From: Bog-473 sp963750075
GTDB lineage: Bacteria; Actinomycetota; Acidimicrobiia; Acidimicrobiales; RAAP-2
Assembly (NCBI GenBank): GCA_963750075.1
Contig: CAVVPG010000006.1
Coordinates: 1-64,000, forward strand
Direction of reading: 5' to 3'
Length of the DNA stretch: 64,000 nucleotides
The notes under the pieces were generated by a model. The model searched no databases, was not told where the DNA came from, and was given only the letters and a program-made list of their open reading frames with translations. This document shows positions 8,675 through 18,008 of the stretch, piece after piece (positions within the stretch are counted from its first letter, which is position 1; the number at the start of each line of letters is the position of its first letter). Both the position numbers and the translations under genes were made by a program.

Positions 8675-9447
8675 TGGCCTACTCCGTCTCGTCCTCTACG
8701 TGCATCGGTGAAGCAGGGGTCCTTCGCTCGGGACGGGTTGTGTTGTCCCGTCCGTCGTCACTACTACGACCCCATCCGACTCCCTCTCGGCTGTCTGCCA
8801 CTTCCCGGGTTCGCCGGTTATAGACAGACGCACTCCTCATCCCCGCAGGACGAGGGCCGAGGAGGGCCTCTCCAGTTCCCACGACGGCCTGCTTGACGTT
8901 CCACGCTCTATGCGCCGAGGAGTTCATGAGCACCCGCTCCAAGATCCGAGGTGCCTTCCATGGCCTTCGCCCAAATCCCAAGGGCTCGGCTCTCCCTTCC
9001 TCCTGCTTTCGCAGGCCACATAACGACGCTGCAAGCTTCACTTCATGTTGCGGACCGCCAAGTTGCTCCACCCCGCTTCGGACCCGGCATTTCGGCCGAC
9101 CCCGGGGGGTTCGCTACCGGGGACCTTGGCGTCTCCCCGGACCGGACTTGCACCGGCTGGTCGTCGTGAGCTTGTCGCTCGGTTACGTCATGGTTGCTCC
9201 TTCGCACTCATGGCGCCCCGAGCTGCTGGACGCACGGGATTTTCGTGGGATTGATTCCATCTGCCGCCGCTTGGATGGTCGGCCTAACGGATCCAGATCG
9301 CCGCTTTTTGCAGCCCAACATCTCTTTTGGGGAATCGAACGAGCGCGCGTTCTGACACGTGTCGGCCACTCGGTCGGTGACTGGGGGTTCTCACGGGCAA
9401 GCAACTCCAGGAAGGGGGAATTAGCGAGCCTGGCTGTATCGAGCCGG

Positions 9448-10362
9448 CTATCCGCCCTCGATGATCCGGATGATCGTCTTTCCCGGAATGTTCCGGTCCG
9501 AGGCAAACGCGGTAGGCGCTTCGGCAAGCGGGCGTACCGCACCGACGATCGGCTTGAGGCGTCCGTCCCTGAGCCGTTGAGCGAGGTCAGCGAGCCGGGA
9601 GCGGTCGGCTTCGATGACGAAGAACATGGCGCGCCCGTCCTTCGGCTGGATCGTGGGTGTCCCTACAGTGGTGACGAGCGTGCCGCCGGCGCGCACTAGC
9701 GCAGTCGATCGGTCGCGAATCTCACCTCCGATCACGTCGAAGACCACGTCGACCTCGCCGGCGTCTTCGAGTTTGTCGGTCTCAGAAGATGCTCACTCCC
9801 AAACCGAGAGCGGTCTCGCGGTCCGCGTCCCGGCCGGTGCCGATCACGACAGCGCCCACGTCACAGGCGAGCTGCACGGCGATCGACCCGACACCGCCCG
9901 CGGCGCCGTGGATCAGGACCGTCTGACCGGTCGTGAGGCGAGCATGATCGATCAGCCCCTGCCATGCGGTCAGCCCCGAGATCGGCAGAGCGGCGGCCAC
10001 GACGTGGTCGACGTCAGCCGGAAGAGGAGCGAGGTTGCGGGCCTCCAACGCGGTGTATTCGGCCAGGGAGCCATCGCGGACCCAGTCGATCAGTCCGAAC
10101 ACCCGTTGGCCGACACTGAGGCCGGTGGTGCCGTACCCCAACTCGGCGACGACCCCCGACATTTCGTGGCCGGGCACGCTCGGCGTCCGGTCGCGCCCGG
10201 CGCGGTCGACCCATGTTGACGACCAGTCCAGCTCACCGGGGGTGACCCCGCGGCATGCACCCGCACGATCACATCGTTTTGGGCGGCGTGGGGGTACGGG
10301 ATGTCCGTCAAGGAGAGTCCGCCGTCACCGGCTTCGCGGTCTCGAACGGTGATTGCTTGCAT
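9448..10362 (-). pseudogene. Decayed zinc-independent quinone oxidoreductase (MDR family)
   Basis: Three fragments in different frames make one NADPH:quinone oxidoreductase of about 300 residues. The first begins MQAITVRDREAGDGGL (10362); the second has GHEMSGVVAELGYG and the nucleotide-binding motif HGAAGGVGSIAVQLA; the third has VVFDVIGGEIRDRS and ends IPGKTIIRIIEGG. The first break is a 1-base loss in the C-run at 10246-10249; adding one base restores AAGVTPGELDW. The second is near 9782, where the frame stops after GLGVSIF and a few residues appear to be missing. Two independent lesions argue for a true pseudogene. An intact copy would reduce quinones or enones with NADPH. Confidence 0.85.
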
Positions 10363-10662
10363 GGCAGCTCCCTTCTGTAAGGGGTCGTCGAACCGTCCCT
10401 GCACGTCGAGGCCGAAGCTGAGCCCCGCGTGTGATGCCTCAATGGGCGCACCGCGCCAGGGTAAGCCTCTCGAAGGAGCCCTGGGCGTGGTTCCGGCAGC
10501 GGGGGCCAACCAGTCTTGTAACCGAGCCACTATCCACGCGGGTCAACGGCATCGAGCAGGGGTTCTAGTGGTCCAGCGGGGCTTGGCGCACTGAGTCGAA
10601 GAACAGGTCGACCTCGAGGGCGATGAGCATTTGATTCTCGTGTGCACGACCAGTTGGCGAAA
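10363..10662. other. Non-coding gap
   Basis: Three hundred bases between the decayed oxidoreductase and the SDR gene. A frame continues upstream of the pseudogene start, but it has no recognisable protein sequence. CAGAAGGGAGCTGCC just before 10362 supplies its ribosome-binding site. No promoter, RNA or repeat was recognised. Confidence 0.4.
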
Positions 10663-11388
10663 TCAGGCCCCCGCAGACTGACCACCGTCGATGCGCAGGA
10701 CAGCTCCCGTGACAAATGAGGCTCGCTCGAGATAGAGGATTCCCTCGACGACGTCGCTGATCTGACCGACTCGGCCCAGCGGATGAAGCTCTGCGAGACC
10801 TTCATACGACGCTGGATCGAAGGCGGGGTTCTGTATGACCCCGAGCGAGACCGCGTTGCACCGCACACCTCGCGACGCGTACTCGATAGCAAGTGAGCGC
10901 GTCACGGCCGCCAGACCACCCTTGGTGAGCGAGACGAGAGCAGATGGGTTCTCGCTCTGGGCGTGGTCGACAAGGCTCGTCGTGATATTCACGATGTGAC
11001 CACCCGAATCCTGGGTGAGCATCTGGCGGATGACGGCCTGGGTGACATGGAAAAACCCGGTCAGATTCACTGCCGTGATCGCCGAATAGTCCTCGAGTGT
11101 GTAGTCGGTAAATGGCTTACTGATGAAGATCCCAGCGTTGTTGATCAGGCTGTCGATGCGCCCGAAGCGATTGACCGCCTGATCCACGATCATCTGGGCG
11201 GTCTCGACCTCGGCAATGTCACCCCTAACCGTGAGAAAGTCGGATGCGTCCGAAGGACTGATCGATCGCGACACGCCCACGACGGCATACCCCGCCTCCC
11301 GGAAGCTTTCCGCAGCGCCGGCGCCGATGCCTTGAGACGCTCCGGTCACCACCGCGACCTTGCGTGAGGCGTGGGATGCAGCGCTCAC
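10663..11388 (-). CDS. Short-chain dehydrogenase/reductase lacking the catalytic Tyr
   Basis: The 241-residue protein has a classical SDR Rossmann fold: TGASQGIG (about residues 16-23), the NNAG motif (about 89-92), and a C-terminal VTGAVLRIDGGQSAGA. The active-site region reads VNITTSLVDHAQSENPSALVSLTKGG: the Lys is present, but the residue four before it, normally Tyr, is Val. This is what is seen; whether it still catalyses reduction through another residue is unknown. A 187-bp gap separates it from the operon upstream, so it may have its own promoter. The substrate cannot be inferred. Confidence 0.85.
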   Translation of the reverse strand: MSAASHASRKVAVVTGASQGIGAGAAESFREAGYAVVGVSRSISPSDASDFLTVRGDIAEVETAQMIVDQAVNRFGRIDSLINNAGIFISKPFTDYTLEDYSAITAVNLTGFFHVTQAVIRQMLTQDSGGHIVNITTSLVDHAQSENPSALVSLTKGGLAAVTRSLAIEYASRGVRCNAVSLGVIQNPAFDPASYEGLAELHPLGRVGQISDVVEGILYLERASFVTGAVLRIDGGQSAGA

Positions 11389-11575
11389 CCGACGAGGTAT
11401 CCCTCGCCGATCACATCATCGCTCTGGCGTCCTCCGACACCGACGAGCATGTGGGGAGCGCCGACGCTCGCTTCAAAGGGGTAGATCAGGTCGAGTATTC
11501 GACCGGGAAGACGGCTGTTCACGACAGCACCTCTGATCTGGTCCCGTTCGCTTGCCTGGCCAAGTCGGAAGGCAA

Positions 11576-12211
11576 TCAGGCCCCAACGACCAGGGACCGT
11601 GCTTCCGCGGAGCCCACCACAAGATCATGAAGGTCGCCGCCCACCTCGAGTCGCCTCGACTGCTCGATCCCGCCGATCCTCAGGGGCTCGAAGCCCGCCG
11701 TCCGGATCAAGTGCTCGACCTCGTTGCGCCCACGGTCGACCTCGGACACGTAGAACAGAACCGCGCGCTCGGGCGACCGGTGGCTCGAGGACTCGAAGAG
11801 ATCGGCCGACATGGTGCCGAACGCAATGGCAAAGGGTGTCCCGGCCGGCAACCACCCAGCGACGACCTCGCCCGATGACTGACCTTCGGGCAGGAGTCGT
11901 ACGACCTTGCCTTGTGCGTCGAGTCCGACCGGGTTACTCGGAACTACGAGACAAGTCTCACTCAGCGCGTCGGCGATCTCGTCGATGACGTCTTTCAATA
12001 CGGAAAACCGGAGCGCAAGAACAACCGCATCGGCTCCCTTCAAAGCGGTTCGGTTGTCGGCGGCGACGGACGCCGCTTCGCCGATTGCCGCCGCCAGCTT
12101 TCGAGCTGACTCCTTGTCGGCGCTCGAGAGCTGCAGAGTCTCGCCGCCCGAAGCAAGCTGGCGGGCTATGGCCGATCCGATGCCTCCGGTGCCGATGATT
12201 GCCGTGGTCAT
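11576..12211 (-). CDS. NAD(P)-binding F420-dependent NADP reductase-like protein
   Basis: A 211-residue protein starts with the nucleotide-binding motif MTTAIIGTGGIGSAIARQLA and a second-strand region LQLSSADKESARKLA, followed by VVLALRFSVLKDVIDEIAD and VVPSNPVG. This is the pattern of the COG2085 family, which includes F420-dependent NADP reductase. It may exchange hydride between NADPH and a flavin or F420, or reduce a small substrate. It is the last gene of a minus-strand run (15225 to 11576) with gaps of 19-26 bp and one overlap, so it is probably cotranscribed with the VOC and disulfide reductase genes. Confidence 0.75.
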   Translation of the reverse strand: MTTAIIGTGGIGSAIARQLASGGETLQLSSADKESARKLAAAIGEAASVAADNRTALKGADAVVLALRFSVLKDVIDEIADALSETCLVVPSNPVGLDAQGKVVRLLPEGQSSGEVVAGWLPAGTPFAIAFGTMSADLFESSSHRSPERAVLFYVSEVDRGRNEVEHLIRTAGFEPLRIGGIEQSRRLEVGGDLHDLVVGSAEARSLVVGA

Positions 12212-12230
12212 GATCGAGATCTTCTCCGGG

Positions 12231-13151
12231 TCAGGATTCTCGTTCGGATTTGCTTGATGACCAGTGGTCGGGGGACCAATCCCCGTCCGGATCCGTCGTT
12301 TGTCCCACCTCTATGAGATGACCATCGGGATCACGGAGGTAACAACGGATCTCGTACTGGTGTTGCTTCGGTGGTGTCAGGAAGTGCGCACCACGCGCGC
12401 TCCATTCGGGGTATACGGCATGCATGTCCGTTACCCGGATATTGAGGAAGCTGCTGACCCGGTTGAGATCACGGGGCGTCTCCAGCGTGACCTCCGGCTT
12501 GTCATCGGTCGGGCCCCCGCCAACGTTGATGATGACCCAACTGTTCGACAGTTGGACATACGTCAGCCCTCCGGGTCCGGAGAACGCATCCCTGCCCCCG
12601 AGCACATCGGTGTAGAAGTGCCGGGAGCGCTCGACATCGTCTGACACGATGAAGTGGGCCAGCACGATTCCCTCGGGGGGCGGTGGAAACTCGTCGGCGG
12701 ACGCACTCGATGGCCAGTGATCGGGCACCCAGTCCCCCTGCGGGTCGGTCGTCTGCCCAACTTCGATCAGGTGACCATCGGGATCACGGATGTAGCAACG
12801 GATCTCGTACTGGTGCTGCTTCGGGGGCGTCAGGAACTGAGCGCCCCGCGCGCTCCATTCTGAGTACACCGTCTCCATGTCCTTGACCCGGATGTTGACG
12901 AAGCTGCTCACCCGATTCGGGTCGCCGGGTGTCTCCAAGGTGACCTCCGGCTTGTCGTCGGTCGGGCCTCCGCCGGCATTGATGACAATCCAACTGTTTG
13001 AGAGTGCGACGTTGGTCGGTCCCCCGGGATTGGAGAACGTGACCCGTCCCCCGAGCACTTCGGTGTAGAAGCGCCGAGAGCGCTCGATGTCGTCCGACAC
13101 TATGAAATGGGTCAGCAGGATTCCTTCATGGGGCGACGGGACCTCGGCCAT
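12231..13151 (-). CDS. Two-domain VOC (glyoxalase/bleomycin-resistance fold) protein
   Basis: The 306-residue protein consists of two nearly identical VOC modules offset by 151 residues: residues 3-150 start EVPSPHEGILLTHFIVSDD and residues 154-300 start EFPPPPEGIVLAHFIVSDD. Each ends in RDPDGHLIEVGQTTDP, where the Glu and the earlier His are candidate metal ligands. VOC proteins are metal-dependent lyases, dioxygenases or drug-binding proteins, and paired modules usually form one active site. The tandem copies remain similar at the DNA level, so the duplication is recent. It lies 26 bp after the disulfide oxidoreductase gene and 19 bp before the reductase gene. Substrate unknown. Confidence 0.85.
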   Translation of the reverse strand: MAEVPSPHEGILLTHFIVSDDIERSRRFYTEVLGGRVTFSNPGGPTNVALSNSWIVINAGGGPTDDKPEVTLETPGDPNRVSSFVNIRVKDMETVYSEWSARGAQFLTPPKQHQYEIRCYIRDPDGHLIEVGQTTDPQGDWVPDHWPSSASADEFPPPPEGIVLAHFIVSDDVERSRHFYTDVLGGRDAFSGPGGLTYVQLSNSWVIINVGGGPTDDKPEVTLETPRDLNRVSSFLNIRVTDMHAVYPEWSARGAHFLTPPKQHQYEIRCYLRDPDGHLIEVGQTTDPDGDWSPDHWSSSKSERES

Positions 13152-13177
13152 GTGCTACCTCTGTGGGTCTTCCACGG

Positions 13178-14551
13178 TCATGGCCGCGCCATCTGCGCCT
13201 GCATCGGCTGCAAAGGAGCCGGCATCTTCGCGATCTCCATTCGAAGGGTTTTGAAGGCAGAATCGAAGATGGTCGAGAAGCTCGGGAAGGGCTGGATGAC
13301 GTCGCTCAAAACCTCCAGCGGGATGCGGGCGCGTATGGCGAGCGTCGCCTGCTGGAGCCACTCGCCGGCCTCCGGTCCGAGGGCGTAAGCACCGGTCAAC
13401 CGGACGCCGTCGCTGAGCAATGTCAAGAATCCGTTCGACTGGGCGTACTGGTGGCTGTACGTCGCGGTCTTGGACACGTCGGTCAAGAGCGTTGTGCTGC
13501 TGAAAGGTGCCTCCGCGGCACCGACCGCGGCCGCCTGCGGGTCGGTATATGTCACGCGCGGCACGGCCTCGTAGTTCACCGGGTGGCTCTCACCAGCAAT
13601 GTTCGCCGCCACGACATCGCCCTCGTACTCGCCGACGTGCGTCAGGGGCCAGATCCCATTGACATCACCAATGGCCCAGATCTTTTCGCCGGCCCGCAGA
13701 TACTCGTCCACCCGTATCCCGTGTGTGTCCGCCTCGATGCCAACGGTCTCGAGCCCGATCCCTTCGACGCGAGGATGACGACCGGTCGACACCAACAGTC
13801 GCTCACCGCGCACCTCACTGCCGTCTGAGAGCCTCAGGACGTAGTCGTCTCCATCGCGCGAGGCCTCGGCGGCTTGGACTCCGAGGTGCAATTCGATCCC
13901 GTCCCGCCGCAATGCATCGCTCAGAGCCTCGCCGAGGGGGGCCGGCTCTCGTGGGATCAGCCGATCGGCGCCCTCGACGAGGACGGCCTGTCCACCGAGG
14001 CGCTGTACCACTTGAGCGATCTCGACACCGGCCGAGCCTCCGCCCAGCACGATGAGTCGGCGTGGAACCGTCTTCATGGCCGTCGCTTCCCGCGTGCCCC
14101 AGACGCCATCGAGGGCGTCGAGCCCTGGAATGGGCGGCACGAAAGGAGCCGCGCCCGTCGCCACGACGACATGCTCCGCCGTGTGGCGAGTGCCATCCAC
14201 GTCGACCACGCCCGGCCCGGCGAGCTGCCCTTTGCCCCGGATCAATTCGATGCCCCGATCCGTCAGCCATTTCTCCTGTCCCGCATCCGAATAGTCGGAC
14301 ACCATGTAGTCGCGCCAGTCGAGCGCCGCCTGCACATTCACCTCGGCACTGGCGTCGACGTCGCGGGCGCCCTGGACCGCCTCCCCGGGACGCAAGAGAG
14401 ACTTGGACGGGATGCACGCCCAGTACGAGCACTCGCCGCCGACCAGCTCGCGCTCGACGACGGCAACCCGAAACCCCCGCGCCGCGATGGCCCCGGCGCA
14501 GTGCTCGCCGGGCGCACCGCCGCCCAGCACGATCACGTCGAAATCGCTCAC
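13178..14551 (-). CDS. Pyridine nucleotide-disulfide oxidoreductase (dihydrolipoamide dehydrogenase-like)
   Basis: The 457-residue flavoprotein has an FAD motif GGGAPGEHCAG (residues 10-20), a redox-active disulfide GGECSYWACIPSK (Cys41 and Cys46), an NAD(P) motif LGGGSAGVEIAQ, and an FAD-binding IWAIGDVNG. The C-terminal HxHP...E dyad of lipoamide dehydrogenase is replaced (IQPFPSFST), so it is probably not a true E3 or mercuric reductase. The GTG start overlaps the stop of the upstream VOC gene (GTGA), a sign of coupling. It could reduce a disulfide or a redox protein with NAD(P)H. Location within an island suggests acquired redox or detoxification metabolism. Confidence 0.85.
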   Translation of the reverse strand: MSDFDVIVLGGGAPGEHCAGAIAARGFRVAVVERELVGGECSYWACIPSKSLLRPGEAVQGARDVDASAEVNVQAALDWRDYMVSDYSDAGQEKWLTDRGIELIRGKGQLAGPGVVDVDGTRHTAEHVVVATGAAPFVPPIPGLDALDGVWGTREATAMKTVPRRLIVLGGGSAGVEIAQVVQRLGGQAVLVEGADRLIPREPAPLGEALSDALRRDGIELHLGVQAAEASRDGDDYVLRLSDGSEVRGERLLVSTGRHPRVEGIGLETVGIEADTHGIRVDEYLRAGEKIWAIGDVNGIWPLTHVGEYEGDVVAANIAGESHPVNYEAVPRVTYTDPQAAAVGAAEAPFSSTTLLTDVSKTATYSHQYAQSNGFLTLLSDGVRLTGAYALGPEAGEWLQQATLAIRARIPLEVLSDVIQPFPSFSTIFDSAFKTLRMEIAKMPAPLQPMQAQMARP

Positions 14552-15225
14552 GTGGGAAGCTCCTGACCACTCTGTTCGCGCGCCATGTACTCGGCGTACC
14601 AGTCGGGCCAGTCCGGATCGGCCCGGCCGATGCGCTTCTCGTGCTCACCGTGGGCCGACGCGGCGCGGCGCAATGCCGCAGCCAGGTCACCGGCGGAGTT
14701 GAACGAGGTGGTGGTCGGATCCAGGCGGCCCGGGAGGCGATCGGTCACCTCTTGGAGCAGCCAGCCGTTGCCGTCTGGGTCTTCGAGCGTGGCAAAGGAG
14801 TTGTAGCTCTTGTGATCCGGATCCGGCCCATTGACCCGATCACCCGTCCCCTCAGGGTCGAGTTGCGCTCCGGGCGCTCCGGAATGGAACACCCCACTGA
14901 CCGTCGCTCCCCGGCTTACAAGTTCATCGCGCTTGGCCTGGATGTCGGAAACAATCAAGTACAAGCCATGCGCCGATCCGGGTGGTGCACTTGTGATGTG
15001 GGTGCCGAACTGCACAGAACAGTGCGATCCCGGTGGCGTGAATTGCACGACCCGGAAGCCGTTGTCGAAGGAGAAGTCGGCGTCGAGCCTCCAGCCGAGG
15101 CCGGCGTAGAACCCCTTGGAGCGATCCGCGTCGGCCACGGGGATGACGACCGCCTCCAGCTTGAGATCGGCCGGTTCGCTGCTCGGCGATCCGCCGGGTG
15201 CGCTCTGTCCATCGACGGTGCTCAT
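14548..15225 (-). CDS. VOC family (glyoxalase-like) protein
   Basis: The 225-residue product has one VOC domain: LEAVVIPVADADRSKGFYAGLGW (from about residue 24), HGLYLIVSDIQAKRDELVSRG, and FATLEDPDGNGWLLQEV. A C-terminal 60-residue extension is rich in Ala, Arg and charged residues (LAAALRRAASAHGEHEK). The ATG at 15225 follows AGAGGAGAGGCGG, a strong ribosome-binding site, and an upstream extension without similarity was discarded. It is the first gene of the minus-strand run and overlaps the next gene by 4 bp. Function is likely isomerisation or detoxification of a small electrophile; the substrate is not identifiable. Confidence 0.85.
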   Translation of the reverse strand: MSTVDGQSAPGGSPSSEPADLKLEAVVIPVADADRSKGFYAGLGWRLDADFSFDNGFRVVQFTPPGSHCSVQFGTHITSAPPGSAHGLYLIVSDIQAKRDELVSRGATVSGVFHSGAPGAQLDPEGTGDRVNGPDPDHKSYNSFATLEDPDGNGWLLQEVTDRLPGRLDPTTTSFNSAGDLAAALRRAASAHGEHEKRIGRADPDWPDWYAEYMAREQSGQELPT

Positions 15226-15445
15226 CCGCCTCTCCTCTGTCTGGTCCCCAACGGATTGTCGCACCCAGGCGAACGCCATGCACCTGAAACGTCCCTCGCG
15301 CTCGGAGTTCGACGTCGTTCCAGCGTACGGGCGTCGAATGGCGATGCCCGGGTGCACGTCTCAACATTTCCGCCCGGCCCGCGAGCAGCTCGAGTTCCTT
15401 TGGTCGAGGACCCGAGCGGAGGACGGGCGCCCCCAACCCCCAGGG

Positions 15446-16060
15446 TCAGCGTTTGATACCGATGCTCTTGCCTTCGGTGTACCGGATCGGCTCCTCCAAT
15501 GTGTCGACGAGGAATTGATCCCGGTCTCCTCGTTCCCACGCCTCCCTCAATCCCGGAGCCGCCAGATCGAAGTCGGGTCGAATCTTCTCGAACACGCCCC
15601 TCAGATCCACGTGGAGCTCTGCCATCGTGGGTCGGCCCCAGTACCAGTAGCCGTTGTAGATCTTGAAGATCTTGAGTCCGGGCTCGAGGACGAACGTGTG
15701 CGGGATCATCGGATCGTGCGGCTCATCGGTGAACTCTTTGATGTCCAGATCCTTCTGGACGACCCGATCGGGGTCCGACAGGAACGGCCACGTGGCGCCC
15801 AGCGCGTCGCGGAACTCATTGATGTTCAGCTGATTGTCGGCCGAGATCAGGGCCAATCGCGTGTAGGCATTTCGGAACTCTGGGTACATGGCAACCAACT
15901 GCCCTACGAACTGGTGCTCTTTGGGATCGAAGCCGCCACGGGAAAGATGGAGCACCATCGGGTTGCCCCCCTGGAGCTCCGACAGGGACCGCCGCCGGCC
16001 GGATTGATCGGCAAGCTCGTAGTCGGGAAACGCCTCGCCTACTCGGATGTCGCTGCGCAT
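15446..16060 (-). CDS. Redoxin-domain protein with Asp in place of the peroxidatic Cys
   Basis: A 204-residue thioredoxin-fold protein (MRSDIRVGEAFPDYELAD, then FLSDPDRVVQKDLDIKEF and YNGYWYWGRP). It is a paralogue of the protein at 18763-19365, which has RGNYCPKEH where this one has RGGFDPKEH: residue 45 is Asp rather than the Cys expected in peroxiredoxin-like AhpC/TSA proteins. It therefore should not have classical peroxidase activity and may bind or regulate. The ATG follows GGAGG by 5 nt. The gene starts 58 bp after the GH15 gene and may be cotranscribed with it. Confidence 0.85.
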   Translation of the reverse strand: MRSDIRVGEAFPDYELADQSGRRRSLSELQGGNPMVLHLSRGGFDPKEHQFVGQLVAMYPEFRNAYTRLALISADNQLNINEFRDALGATWPFLSDPDRVVQKDLDIKEFTDEPHDPMIPHTFVLEPGLKIFKIYNGYWYWGRPTMAELHVDLRGVFEKIRPDFDLAAPGLREAWERGDRDQFLVDTLEEPIRYTEGKSIGIKR

Positions 16061-16118
16061 ATTGCCTCCGAACTTGAAAGGGTCAGCTTCAAAGATCCCA
16101 CGAGAGTTCAGCAGATGA

Positions 16119-18008
16119 TCAAGTGGGTTGCGTCCGTCGTTCGCTCTCAGAAATTGCCCAGGCCGCGTTGACGAGCCCGATGTGGCTGAACGCCTGCGGG
16201 AAGTTGCCGAGGAGCTCGCCATTGACTGGATCGACCTCCTCGGCCAACAGGCCGATGTCATTGACGAAGGCGGCCGCCCGCTCGAAAACGGCCCGGGCCC
16301 GATGGGGCTGGCCCGCCAGCGCCAGGGCCTGGGCCAGCCAGAAAGTGCACAAAAGGAAGGTGCCTTCCTCACCCTCGAGGCCGTCGTGGGACCGATAGCG
16401 ATACACCAATCCCCGCTCGTCAGTGAGCCGCTCCTCTGTCGCGTCGATCGTGGCCAACACCCTGGGATCGTCGGCTGGAAGAAATCCCACCAGAGACACC
16501 ATGAGGTTGGAGGCGTCAAGCTCGTCCGAGCCGAAGGACTGGGTGAAGGCCTTGGCCCGTTCGCTCCAGCCCTTGGTCACGATCGCCTCACGGATCTGGT
16601 CCCGCGTCTGCGTCCATGACTCAACTCGAAAGGAGGCGTTGAGACGGTCGGCCAAGATCACCGCTCGATCGAGGGCCACCCAGCACATCAGTTTCGAGTA
16701 CAAGAAATCACGCGGCTCCCCCCGGATCTCCCAGATTCCTTGGTCCTTGTCCTGCCACCGGCGGACAGCGGTCTCGGCCAGCTGCACCAGGAACTCTCGC
16801 GTGGCTGGTGCCAGGTCCGTGGGCGTATCCCACTTGCCCGAGTCGGACAGTGGCCCGACCCGGTGGGTGTCGTCGAGGAGGTGGTCAGACATGCGGTACA
16901 CCGCGTTGAGCAGTTCGCCGTAGACGTCGAGCTGGCGCTGCTTCCAGGCGGCGTTGCCAACCCGGACCGGCGTCGAGTGCCGCCAGCCTTCCAGGTGCGG
17001 CAACTCCCGCTCGCTGAGGTCCCGCTCACCGCCGATGCCGAACATGATCTGCAAGTCTCCGCCGTGCTCGAGCGAGCCGGCCGCGGACGATGAGACATAG
17101 TCGAAGAACTCGTTGGCTTCGTCGGGACATGCCGCCACCCAAAGGGCCTGGATCGTGAAGGAAGCGTCCCTGACCCAGGCATAGCGGTAGTCCCAGTTCC
17201 GGGAGCCGCCCACCACCTCGGGCAACGACGTGGTCGCCGCGGCGCAGATGGCTCCGGTGGGCGCGAAGGAGAGAGACTGAAGCACCCGCCCGCTGTGATG
17301 CACCAGGTCTCGCCACGGACCCACGTACGCCTGGTGAAGCTCCGACCACGACTCCCATCCCGCCACCGTGTCCTCGAGCCGGGCGTCTATCTCCGACGGG
17401 CTCCAGACCCGGGCTGAGGCGCCCTCGGCCTGCTTCCCGTGATGCAGGGCGAAGCCCATGCTTTCGCCTTGGGAGAGCTGGAACCGGCCTGAAGCCACGG
17501 CGCGATCCTGGTCGAGCGTCAGGGCCACGGATGATGACAGCACCAGCGCGTCATCACTCCCCGCCACGGCCACTCCACCGTCGACCGAGTGGAGCGAAGG
17601 ATGATCCAACCCGTATTCGGGACGCGGGACGAACTCCAAGGACAAGTCAACCTGTCCCTCCGTGCACGTGGCGCGCCGCAGCAGCACGTGAGGCGCTGCT
17701 TTGCCGAGTTCGTGACCTCGGTTGCCATATCCCATGGCAAGTGCGTCGGTGATCGTGACTGCACCCATCGGCGTGCGCATCGTGGTCTCCAACACCATGG
17801 TGCGGTCCAGGTAGCGCCTGGTCCTTTCCGTCGAGTTGGCGGCCCCGAACGACCAGTGCCCGGCGTTCTCGCCGAGGAGCCGACCGAACGTTGAGGGGCT
17901 GTCGAACCGTGGGAAGCAGAGCCAGTCGATCGCTCCACCCCGGCTGACCAGCGCGGCGCTATGTCTGTCCGACAGGAGCGCATAGTCCGCTATGGGGGTT
18001 GTGGTCAC
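16119..18008 (-). CDS. Glycoside hydrolase family 15 protein (glucoamylase/trehalase type)
   Basis: The 629-residue protein opens with IADYALLSDRHSAALVSRGGAIDWLCFPRFDSPS, the N-terminal beta domain typical of bacterial GH15. The (alpha/alpha)6 domain follows with NWDYRYAWVRDASFTIQALW (about 306-325), MCWVALDRAVILAD, and the catalytic acid region GEEGTFLLCTFWLAQALAL near the C-terminus. GH15 enzymes release glucose from alpha-glucans or cleave trehalose. No signal peptide is seen, so it is cytoplasmic. The start is a GTG 5 nt after AAGGAG; an upstream ATG adds 23 residues without a ribosome-binding site. It is flanked by two redoxin paralogues, an unexplained association. Confidence 0.9.
   Translation of the reverse strand: MTTTPIADYALLSDRHSAALVSRGGAIDWLCFPRFDSPSTFGRLLGENAGHWSFGAANSTERTRRYLDRTMVLETTMRTPMGAVTITDALAMGYGNRGHELGKAAPHVLLRRATCTEGQVDLSLEFVPRPEYGLDHPSLHSVDGGVAVAGSDDALVLSSSVALTLDQDRAVASGRFQLSQGESMGFALHHGKQAEGASARVWSPSEIDARLEDTVAGWESWSELHQAYVGPWRDLVHHSGRVLQSLSFAPTGAICAAATTSLPEVVGGSRNWDYRYAWVRDASFTIQALWVAACPDEANEFFDYVSSSAAGSLEHGGDLQIMFGIGGERDLSERELPHLEGWRHSTPVRVGNAAWKQRQLDVYGELLNAVYRMSDHLLDDTHRVGPLSDSGKWDTPTDLAPATREFLVQLAETAVRRWQDKDQGIWEIRGEPRDFLYSKLMCWVALDRAVILADRLNASFRVESWTQTRDQIREAIVTKGWSERAKAFTQSFGSDELDASNLMVSLVGFLPADDPRVLATIDATEERLTDERGLVYRYRSHDGLEGEEGTFLLCTFWLAQALALAGQPHRARAVFERAAAFVNDIGLLAEEVDPVNGELLGNFPQAFSHIGLVNAAWAISESERRTQPT

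Larger units (their letters stand above)
7185..9207 (-). mobile_element. Group II intron with encoded reverse transcriptase
   Basis: On the minus strand the 5' end at 9207 begins with GTGCG, the bacterial group II consensus, followed by about 530 nt of structured RNA with the stretch CCGGTGCAAGTCCGGTCC typical of domain I. The reverse transcriptase gene occupies domain IV (8674-7274), and a domain V hairpin follows at 7263-7229. The 3' boundary near 7185 is approximate; it was placed after a possible domain VI hairpin with CCGC/GCGG arms. The interrupted gene was not recognised: the flanks at 9208 and 7184 give no continuous reading frame. The intron lies inside the tRNA-bounded island. Confidence 0.8.

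Noticed and set aside
8893..9699. A 268-codon frame across the intron 5' end
   Set aside because: It runs through the intron RNA and the end of the pseudogene, opposite to both.
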